NCBI RefSeq assembly: GCF_937146585.1
Contig: NZ_CAKZRO010000047.1
Span: forward strand, 1 to 42,288
DNA: 42,288 nucleotides
Reading direction: 5' to 3'
Origin: an uncultured Halorubrum sp.
GTDB taxonomy: Archaea; Halobacteriota; Halobacteria; Halobacteriales; Haloferacaceae
The first letter of the stretch is position 1; each line of letters opens with the position of its first letter. The notes below the pieces were generated by a model that saw only the letters and a list, made by a program, of their open reading frames with translations, was not told the origin of the DNA and did not search any database. Shown here piece by piece: positions 1 to 6,572 of the stretch. The translations under genes and the position numbers were made by a program.

Positions 1-1844
1 AGCTGCTCCTTGTCGTCGAAGCCGTACATGTCGACGTGCGTCTGGTCGACGTAGACGTACTCGTCACCGTCGAGGATCGCGACGCCGTCTACCGCCTCGT
101 CGATTGCCTGCTGGAACGATTCCAGCTGTTGTTGTCGGTTCTTTCGAGCAGTGATGTCCCTGAGTACGCCGGCCGTACCGCGGAACTCGTCGTCACCGAC
201 CAGCCCAAGTCGATTCTCGACGATCTTCCGGTGACTATCGGCCGTTTCGAGTTCGAACTCGGCGGTCGTCGACCGCCTGTCCGTGGTCCTCAGCTCCTTG
301 ATCTGCCCCCGGATCTGTTTCACGTCAGACTCGTTCATACCGATCGACGGGCGCTTGCCGATGATCTCCGTTCCATACCCGAACTCCCGTTTTGCGGCCT
401 CGTTGACGTACGTGAAACGCCCCTCGGTGTCCAGCGCGTACACCGGGTCATCGACGGCCTCGAGTATCGTCTCATACCGCTCCAGCTCCTCGAACCGACG
501 GCGACGTCGGATCTCGGTCCCGATCCACTTCGCGACGAGTTGTACGAACTCCGTCTCTTCCGGGCGAAACGCTTCCGCACGCGCCCTCCGCATCGAGAAG
601 TTCACCGTCCCGTAGGCCCTGCCGTCGACGATCACAGGTGCTCCGATGTACGCGACGGCGCTTTCGGACGCCGGGTGGTTCTCATGATCGCTTTCCTCGA
701 TGTCGGCAAACGCGAGCGGTTCGGTCACGTCGCCGGCGAGCGTCGCATCGCACATCGTGCCCCCGAGATCGTACACCGCGCCCGCCTCGTGTGTCCCGGT
801 CGCGTCAACCACGGTGTCGATCTCGTAGTCGTCTCCGTCGACGTGTGAGAGGATGCCCGTGTCGAGATCGAAGTATTCGCACCCGAGTGACAGCAGGCGC
901 TCGATAGCCTCGTCGAACTTCTCGAAATCGACCGCGAGTTCGCTCAGCCGACGGAGCGCACTGATGTCAGCTTCTATCGGTTCCCCGTGTCCTCCCAAAT
1001 CGGACTCCGCACCCGGCGATGTGTCGTGCGCCACAGTGCGGACGTAGCTCGCCCCGTCGACGTCGAATGGTTGACTCGTGAGGGTAACCGTGAGATCCGG
1101 TTGCTGTACACGCTCAAGCGACGCCGTGGACGGTTCCGACGCTCCGGTGATGGCGTCGTCGAGGTGTTCCCGGATCGCCGCCGCGGTGTCCCCGGTGATA
1201 TCGGCGAGCCCGCTCCGCAGAAGCGTTTTGCGATCGCTCCCCGTTAATTCGACCGCAGCACGGTTAACGGCCACGAGAGCCCCGTCGGTATCGCTGACGA
1301 ATGTGGCCCTGTCCGACTGGTCGAACAGCGCACGAGCGATATCGCAGTCCGTGGTCGACGACTGTCGGTTACCGATCCGAGACAACGTCGTTTCGAGTTT
1401 GGCCGCAATCGCTTCGATGATGGGAATTTCTTCGTCATCGAACCGCTCCCGTTCCGTGCCGACGCGTAGCACTCGGTCGCGCCCGACGGGGGCGAGCGCC
1501 TCGATCTGTACCGGGTCAGACGGGTCGTCGCCGACCGTCGCTTCGGGCATATTCTCAACCGTGCGGTCGCCCTCACGATCACCTACCTGCCTGACGATCG
1601 AGTCCGGTATCTGGTCCGGAACGCGATCGTCTGCGGCCGAAGAGGGGACAGCGGATCCGAGGGCGGTGACCGTCTCCGTCGATGGGTCATCCGTACAGAC
1701 GCTCGCTACCGCGTGGTCAAAGGCGGCTTCCACGAACTCAACCGTACGGTCGACCGCCCCCTCAACCGTTTCCGCTCTGTCGAGCTCCGCCGAAAGGGCG
1801 AGATACCGCTCGGGGGCGGTCAGAGGCGATTGAGTGCCGGTCAT
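1..1844 (-). CDS. PAS/GAF multi-domain sensor protein (C-terminus outside window)
   Basis: The minus strand stays open from an ATG at 1844 to the window edge, giving about 614 residues with no stop. In order I see a GAF-like segment (about residues 25-165), a PAS domain (about 170-260, around ALFDQSDRATFVSDTDG), a second GAF (about 296-445, with GAPVIVDGRAYGTVNF), a PAS domain (about 457-570, with VYALDTEGRFTYVNEAAKREFG and closing on RDITARK), and the start of a third PAS from about 575. This is the architecture of haloarchaeal signal-transduction histidine kinases or bacterio-opsin-activator-type regulators. The output domain lies beyond base 1, so kinase versus HTH-10 cannot be decided. 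No membrane segment is seen, so it should be cytoplasmic. The start is supported by a TATA-like box about 25-30 bases upstream. A small winged-helix gene lies just upstream on the same strand. Third codon positions are visibly less GC-biased than in the rest of the window. Confidence 0.85.
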   Translation of the reverse strand, partial: MTGTQSPLTAPERYLALSAELDRAETVEGAVDRTVEFVEAAFDHAVASVCTDDPSTETVTALGSAVPSSAADDRVPDQIPDSIVRQVGDREGDRTVENMPEATVGDDPSDPVQIEALAPVGRDRVLRVGTERERFDDEEIPIIEAIAAKLETTLSRIGNRQSSTTDCDIARALFDQSDRATFVSDTDGALVAVNRAAVELTGSDRKTLLRSGLADITGDTAAAIREHLDDAITGASEPSTASLERVQQPDLTVTLTSQPFDVDGASYVRTVAHDTSPGAESDLGGHGEPIEADISALRRLSELAVDFEKFDEAIERLLSLGCEYFDLDTGILSHVDGDDYEIDTVVDATGTHEAGAVYDLGGTMCDATLAGDVTEPLAFADIEESDHENHPASESAVAYIGAPVIVDGRAYGTVNFSMRRARAEAFRPEETEFVQLVAKWIGTEIRRRRRFEELERYETILEAVDDPVYALDTEGRFTYVNEAAKREFGYGTEIIGKRPSIGMNESDVKQIRGQIKELRTTDRRSTTAEFELETADSHRKIVENRLGLVGDDEFRGTAGVLRDITARKNRQQQLESFQQAIDEAVDGVAILDGDEYVYVDQTHVDMYGFDDKEQ

Positions 1845-1866
1845 GCGATCGTAAATCCTTCCATGA

Positions 1867-1873
1867 ATATAAA
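1867..1873 (-). promoter_or_regulatory. TATA-like box for the PAS/GAF sensor
   Basis: The minus strand reads TTTATAT here, 23-29 bases before the ATG at 1844. The spacing fits a leaderless transcript. It lies in the 37-base gap after the upstream regulator gene, so the sensor can be transcribed on its own. Confidence 0.6.
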
Positions 1874-1881
1874 TTGTTGAG

Positions 1882-2304
1882 TTACTGATTATTCCGCGCT
1901 GGAGGCCGTCGTTCCGGGGTCGCCGCGGCATTCTGGGCGGTCCTTCCCGCTGGGGCGGATCCGGTCGGTCCCTGGGCTTCGGTCTGGGTGGAGCGTTCAA
2001 GCGTTGACGCGTCGGTGCCGACTGCTTCCCGGACACACGTCCACGCGAAGACCGAGGGTACCGGGGCAAATCTGACACCCACAGCGTCGGTCGTTCTCCG
2101 ATATAACGTCGCGCCGGACGCGTCCCCTTCGTCCGCAGAGACGACGCTCAAGAGACCGACTGCCACCAGTTCACTGACACGGCGATAGCAGGTCGCGATT
2201 GGGATGTCCAGCGAATTACTGAGCTGAGTTGCCGAGGCCGGCTCTCCGGCCGCTCCGAGAATTTCCATACTGTACTCCCGGCCGAGTGCTCGTACGGGTT
2301 TCAT
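1882..2304 (-). CDS. Small winged helix-turn-helix (ArsR-like) transcriptional regulator
   Basis: 140 residues. The first 60 or so form a winged-helix domain: after MKPVRALGREYSMEILGAA comes TQLSNSLDIPIATCYRRVSE, the expected helix-turn-helix with its recognition helix, followed by VAVGLLSVVSADEG and a YRRTTDAVGVRF wing. This is the ArsR-like or HTH_20 type common in haloarchaea. The last 50 residues are low-complexity, rich in Thr, Ala, Gln and Pro, and probably disordered. It has no metal-binding cysteine pair, so it need not be a metal sensor. It ends 37 bases before the PAS/GAF sensor on the same strand, suggesting a joint regulatory role, although the sensor also has its own TATA-like box. 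The start is supported by an upstream AT-rich element. Confidence 0.75.
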   Translation of the reverse strand: MKPVRALGREYSMEILGAAGEPASATQLSNSLDIPIATCYRRVSELVAVGLLSVVSADEGDASGATLYRRTTDAVGVRFAPVPSVFAWTCVREAVGTDASTLERSTQTEAQGPTGSAPAGRTAQNAAATPERRPPARNNQ

Positions 2305-2327
2305 GAATTGTTATCCTCGGTAAACCG

Positions 2328-2336
2328 AATATTATC
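2328..2336 (-). promoter_or_regulatory. TATA-like box for the winged-helix regulator
   Basis: The minus strand reads GATAATATT, 24-32 bases upstream of the ATG at 2304, consistent with a leaderless transcript. Confidence 0.5.
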
Positions 2337-2680
2337 ACGAGTGAAAGACTAACTTCCAATCAGTATCGGTTGCCCCGTTCGTACACCGATGCTCATCGGT
2401 ATCCGAACTCTCGACCACGCGACGACGCCGAGCAGTTCGGGGCTCATACGTCGTTTCCACGCGAACTCCCGTTGGAACTACTGTTTTCAGCCCGCCTCGG
2501 ATTCGGACGCTTCACGCCTCGGAGGTCGATTCGTTGGACAGGCGAACTCGAACCGGCAGCGTCCATCCGGTTGTCACGTCCCTCAGCGCGACCGAGACAT
2601 CCCAGCAAGTCGAGGACTCGCTTTGGTAGACGTCGCGACCCGACGCCGATCTCCGGCCGGACGAGCCGCCTCCTGAACCG
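2337..2680. other. Intergenic region without a convincing gene
   Basis: This is about 340 bases between divergent genes. It has a short perfect inverted repeat at 2386-2399 (CCGATGCTCATCGG). On the minus strand, 2512-2690 has an open frame ending in a protein-like stretch (DVTTGWTLPVRVRLSNESTS) but no usable start codon, so it may be the tail of a lost gene. No other open frame here has convincing codon use. Confidence 0.4.
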
Positions 2681-2686
2681 TTTAGT
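2681..2686 (+). promoter_or_regulatory. TATA-like box for the amidohydrolase
   Basis: TTTAGT lies 24-29 bases before the ATG at 2710, at leaderless-promoter spacing. Confidence 0.5.
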
Positions 2687-2709
2687 ACCGTGCCGGCGAA
2701 CTCCATTCC

Positions 2710-3900
2710 ATGTACGCGCTCGTCGGCGGGACCGTCCACACGGCAACGGAGCGGGGAACGATCGACGCGACCGTCGTCATCGACGACGGCGAGATCGTCT
2801 CCCTCGACGACGGTGAGCCGCCCGAGGAGGCGACGGTGATCGACGTCTCGGGCCACCACGTCACGCCGGGGCTCGTCGACGCGCACAGCCACGCCGGCAT
2901 GGCCGAGTGGGGCGAACCGGAGGACGGCGACGTCAACGAGGGGACCTCGGCGGTCACGCCGCACGTCAACGCGCTCGACGGGTTCCACCCGCGCGACGAG
3001 GAGCTGAAACACGCGTTCCAGAACGGCGTCACCGCCGTCTCGGCGCGGATGGGGTCCGGCAACGTGATCGGCGGGATCATCTGCTCGATGAAGACCCACG
3101 GGCTCACCGCCGACGACATGCTGATCCGCGAGGACGGGATGAAGGCCGCGATGGGCGAGAACCCGAAGCGCTTCCACGGCGAGGAGCAGGGCCGCCAGCC
3201 CTCGACGCGTCCCGGCGTCGCCGCCACCCTCCGGTCGGCGCTGATGGAGGCCGAGGACTACGTCGACCGGCGCGAGCAGGCCCGCAACGAGGGCGATCCG
3301 TTCGAGCGCGACCTCGGCATGGAGAACCTCGCCCGCGTCCTCACCGAGGGGCTCCCGCTCCGCGTCCACGCCCACCGCACCGACGACATCATGACCGTCT
3401 TCCGGATCGCCGAGGAGTTCGGCATCGAGTCGCTCTCGATCGAACACGCGACCGAGGGCCACCTGATCGCCGAGGAGTTCGCGGAGCGGGACGTGCCCGC
3501 GATCGTCGGCCCCTCGCTGTACTCGGGCGCGAAGTACGAACTCCGGAACATCACCTTCGAGACGCCGGCGATCCTCCGCGAGGCGGGCGTGAAGGTCGCG
3601 ATCCAGACGGACGCGCCCGTGCTCCCCCAACAGCACCTCGACGTCTGCGTCGGGCTCGCGGTCCGCGAGGGCTTCCCCGCGGACGAGGCGCTAGAGGCGG
3701 TGACGCGCTATCCGGCCGAGATCCTCGGCATCGACGACAGCGTCGGCACGCTGGAGGTCGGCACGGACGCCGACGTGGCGGTCTGGGACGGCGTCTTCTA
3801 CGAGAACGACAGCCGGACGCGACACGTGTTCGTCGACGGCGAACACGTGTTCGACCGCGAGCGCGACGCGGTCGACCCCCGCGACGAGTACGACTGGTAG
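2710..3900 (+). CDS. Metal-dependent amidohydrolase (imidazolonepropionase-like)
   Basis: 396 residues, full length for the family. An N-terminal beta-sandwich half (VGGTVHTATERGTID to VIDVSGHHVTPGLVDAHSHAG) leads into a TIM-barrel. Metal ligands are visible: the HxH pair H59/H61 in DAHSHAG, H220/H222 in RVHAH, H246 in IEHATEGH and the catalytic aspartate D301 in IQTDAP. The C-terminus returns to the composite domain (LEVGTDADVAVWDG). This is the layout of amidohydrolases annotated as imidazolonepropionase-like or dihydroorotase-like; the natural substrate cannot be read from sequence. It is presumably cytoplasmic, since there is no signal peptide or membrane helix. The start has a TATA-like box at leaderless spacing. 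The AddAB-like pair follows 89 bases later with its own promoter. Confidence 0.88.
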   Translation: MYALVGGTVHTATERGTIDATVVIDDGEIVSLDDGEPPEEATVIDVSGHHVTPGLVDAHSHAGMAEWGEPEDGDVNEGTSAVTPHVNALDGFHPRDEELKHAFQNGVTAVSARMGSGNVIGGIICSMKTHGLTADDMLIREDGMKAAMGENPKRFHGEEQGRQPSTRPGVAATLRSALMEAEDYVDRREQARNEGDPFERDLGMENLARVLTEGLPLRVHAHRTDDIMTVFRIAEEFGIESLSIEHATEGHLIAEEFAERDVPAIVGPSLYSGAKYELRNITFETPAILREAGVKVAIQTDAPVLPQQHLDVCVGLAVREGFPADEALEAVTRYPAEILGIDDSVGTLEVGTDADVAVWDGVFYENDSRTRHVFVDGEHVFDRERDAVDPRDEYDW

Positions 3901-3954
3901 CCGGCGCGTCGGCGACGACGGCCCTCGCCCCGAGCCGACCGTGGCCCGCCCCGC

Positions 3955-3963
3955 TATCTTTTA
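3955..3963 (+). promoter_or_regulatory. TATA-like box for the AddB-like/AddA-like operon
   Basis: TATCTTTTA sits 27-35 bases before the GTG at 3990. It supports that GTG as the start, although the same frame stays open far upstream through the amidohydrolase gene. Confidence 0.5.
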
Positions 3964-3989
3964 GTCGCCCGTCCGTCTCTCGCGTAGTC

Positions 3990-6572
3990 GTGCCCATCCG
4001 CCGCGCGACCCCCGTCGACGCTCTCTACGCGGAACTCCGCGACTACGACCTCGTCGTGACCCCCGACGCCCCGCTCGCGAGCGCGATCAACCGTCGCCTC
4101 GACCGCCCGCACTTCGGGACGTTCGCGACCACGCCGCGGCGCCTCGCGGCGGGTCGACGCGAACGGGCGGAGGACCGAATCGCCTTTCTCGAAGCGATCG
4201 AGCGGACGGACCACGACTGGAAGGCGGTCGCGTACGCCGTCGGGAACGTGCTCCAGTGTTGGGAGCACCGCGGCCGCCTCGACGCGGTCCTCGACTACGA
4301 CGCGTACGTCGACGACGCGACTCGCGACGTCGTCGAGGTCATGCGCTCCCTCCGGACGACGTCGAAGCGGCTCACTGAGTACACGGTCGACGACGGTCGC
4401 TCGGTGGCCGTCGTCGGTGCCGAGCAGCTGACCGCCCTGGAACGCAGCGTCCTCCCGGAGACCTGCGACCGGGTCGACCTCTTCGCGGACGAGGCGTTCG
4501 ACCACCCCCCGTTCCACGTGTTCGAGTCGGCGACGGACATCGTCGGCGCGCTGCTCGACGCGGTCACGGCGGAGAACGCCGAGCACGTCGCCGTCGTCCT
4601 CGACGGCGGGAGCCGGTACTCCTCGCTCGTCGAGTCCGCGTTCGAGGCGGCCGGAATCCCCTTCTACGGCGGTCCCGGGTTCGCCGACGACCCGCACCAC
4701 CGTGCGTTCGTCCGGCTCCTCCGGCTCGGATTTCGCGGCACGGAGGCGACCGTCGGCGACGCCGCGCCGGTGCTCGCGCAGATGGGCGTCGACGTACCGC
4801 TCGCCGATCGGGAGCGGCGGCTGGACGCCGTCGACCGACCGGAGCTGGCGTGGCTCCGACGGTTCCGCGCCGGGATCGATGAGCGGACGTTCGGGGAGGC
4901 GCTCGACGCCTACGCCGCCGAAGCCGGCGTCGAACTGCCGCGCTTCGACGAGGAACTCCAGCGGTTGGGGCTCGCCGACGCCCCCGTGACGAGCGCGGCG
5001 GTCGACCGGCTGGCGTACTATCTCCAGACATACGAGGTCCCGGTCGACAGGGAGAACGAGGGCGTCCTCCTCGCCGACGCGAAGTCCTCCGCGTACGTGG
5101 ACCGCCCCGTCGTCTTCCACCTCGGCATGGACGAGGCGTGGACGCACTCGGCCCCCCAGCGCCCGTGGGTCGACACCGAGGCCCAGTTCGAGCGGTACGT
5201 CGGTGGCTTTCAGCGACTCCTCCAGAGCGGCGACCGGCAGTACTACCTCGTCCGCGACGCGGCCGGCGGGGAGCCGGTCACGCCCTGCCTGTACTTCGGC
5301 GACCTCCTCGACGAGGAGTACGAGCGGTTCAGCGACCTCGACTCGGTCGAACACCGGCGGCGACCCCGCTCCGCGGGGACCGGATTCGACTACGATCCCC
5401 TCGATGTCGAGCCCCGATCGGACGACACGATCAGCCAGTCAGCCCTCAACGGCTACGTCAACAGCCCGCGCGACTACCTCTTCGGGCGGCTCCTCGATCG
5501 GCCCGATCAGGAGCGGTTCGTCGAGGGGAACCTCTTTCACGACTTCGCGGAGTTCGCCGCGTGCCACCCCGACCTCGTCTCGGAGACGCCGACCGCGGAG
5601 CTCGTCGACGCCGTGCTCGCCGAGACCGAGGCGTTCGTCGCGCCCGCGGACGAGCCGCTCCGCCGCCGGAAGTACCGGATCGGGCTGGAGCTGATCGCGG
5701 AGTACCTGGCCGAGAACGGACCGGCGTCGGACGAGTTCCTCACGCCGGCCTCGGGGTGGGGGACCAACTTCTTCGCGGACTACTTCGACGAGCCGGTCGA
5801 CTCCCCGCTCACCGAGCGCTGGTTCGAGGACGAGGCCCTCGGCGTGAAGGGGAAGATCGACCTCGTGCGCTCGCCGACCGCGCTGCTCGACTACAAGAGC
5901 GGCTCGCGGAAGCGGGCGTCGCAGGTCGTCGGGGGCGCGGCGGTCGACCCGCCGGCGGACGCGCCAGACTTCCAGGCGGCGCTGTACCTGACCTACTACC
6001 GGACGCTCCGCCCGGACGAGCGGCTGGAGTTCACCTTCTTCCACTTCCTCGAACCGATGGACGACGTGATCGCCGGCGACGCCGACCTCGACGACGCGCT
6101 CACGACGGTCACCTACCACCCGGTCGCGTTCGACGAGTACGTCGGCTCGCGAGAGGCCTACGAGCGGCTGCTGGACGGGTACACCGACTGCCGAGAGACG
6201 TTCGACGACCTCGGCTACCAGGCGTACGAGGCGGTCGTGGCGCCGCTGTCGTTCCCCGAGACGACGGACAAGGGGGAGCTGCGCGCCTCGGAGTTCGCCG
6301 AGCGGTTCACCGACGCGGTCGACGCTCGCACGTCGTCGGACGTCGACGCCGAGAAGGGGGCGGACCAGGCGGTCCGCGAGCTCAACGGCGTCCGCAGGCG
6401 GGCGTTCTTCCGCGAGGACTTGGACGCGTTCGAGTCGTTCGTCGACGAGCGGCTGGCGGAGCTCGCCGAGCGGCGCGCCGGCGAGGAGCGGTTCCCGGTG
6501 GACGGGCTCTCGGGCGGTCCGAACTACCGGCGCGTGGACAACCGCGACCTGCTGTTGGAGGGCGACCGATGA
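3990..6572 (+). CDS. AddB-like subunit: degenerate helicase fold with C-terminal PD-(D/E)XK nuclease
   Basis: 860 residues from GTG at 3990. The N-terminal part lacks a Walker A motif (VVTPDAPLASAINRRLDRP stands where one would be), but later helicase-fold landmarks remain. The best is DRPVVFHLGMDEAWT near residues 370-385, which matches the AddB/RecC segment normally ending in a Gly-Met/Leu-Asn-Glu-Gly pattern. The C-terminal third is a RecB-family nuclease: GNLFHDFAEF (about 513-522), GKIDLVRSPTALLDYKSG (about 621-638, holding the Asp and Asp-x-Lys catalytic residues) and QAALYLTYY (about 662). Bacterial AddB carries four cysteines for an iron-sulfur cluster around its nuclease; no such spaced set is present. 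The last bases overlap the helicase gene (ATGA), so the two are made together. I infer a subunit of an end-resection complex acting on double-strand breaks. It could instead be an uncharacterised archaeal helicase-nuclease with another role. Confidence 0.8.
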   Translation: MPIRRATPVDALYAELRDYDLVVTPDAPLASAINRRLDRPHFGTFATTPRRLAAGRRERAEDRIAFLEAIERTDHDWKAVAYAVGNVLQCWEHRGRLDAVLDYDAYVDDATRDVVEVMRSLRTTSKRLTEYTVDDGRSVAVVGAEQLTALERSVLPETCDRVDLFADEAFDHPPFHVFESATDIVGALLDAVTAENAEHVAVVLDGGSRYSSLVESAFEAAGIPFYGGPGFADDPHHRAFVRLLRLGFRGTEATVGDAAPVLAQMGVDVPLADRERRLDAVDRPELAWLRRFRAGIDERTFGEALDAYAAEAGVELPRFDEELQRLGLADAPVTSAAVDRLAYYLQTYEVPVDRENEGVLLADAKSSAYVDRPVVFHLGMDEAWTHSAPQRPWVDTEAQFERYVGGFQRLLQSGDRQYYLVRDAAGGEPVTPCLYFGDLLDEEYERFSDLDSVEHRRRPRSAGTGFDYDPLDVEPRSDDTISQSALNGYVNSPRDYLFGRLLDRPDQERFVEGNLFHDFAEFAACHPDLVSETPTAELVDAVLAETEAFVAPADEPLRRRKYRIGLELIAEYLAENGPASDEFLTPASGWGTNFFADYFDEPVDSPLTERWFEDEALGVKGKIDLVRSPTALLDYKSGSRKRASQVVGGAAVDPPADAPDFQAALYLTYYRTLRPDERLEFTFFHFLEPMDDVIAGDADLDDALTTVTYHPVAFDEYVGSREAYERLLDGYTDCRETFDDLGYQAYEAVVAPLSFPETTDKGELRASEFAERFTDAVDARTSSDVDAEKGADQAVRELNGVRRRAFFREDLDAFESFVDERLAELAERRAGEERFPVDGLSGGPNYRRVDNRDLLLEGDR

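Noticed and set aside
2907..3989. N-terminal extension of the AddB-like frame
   Set aside because: It runs in another frame through the amidohydrolase gene and is Arg/Pro-rich. The promoter and the start of coding character both point to GTG 3990.
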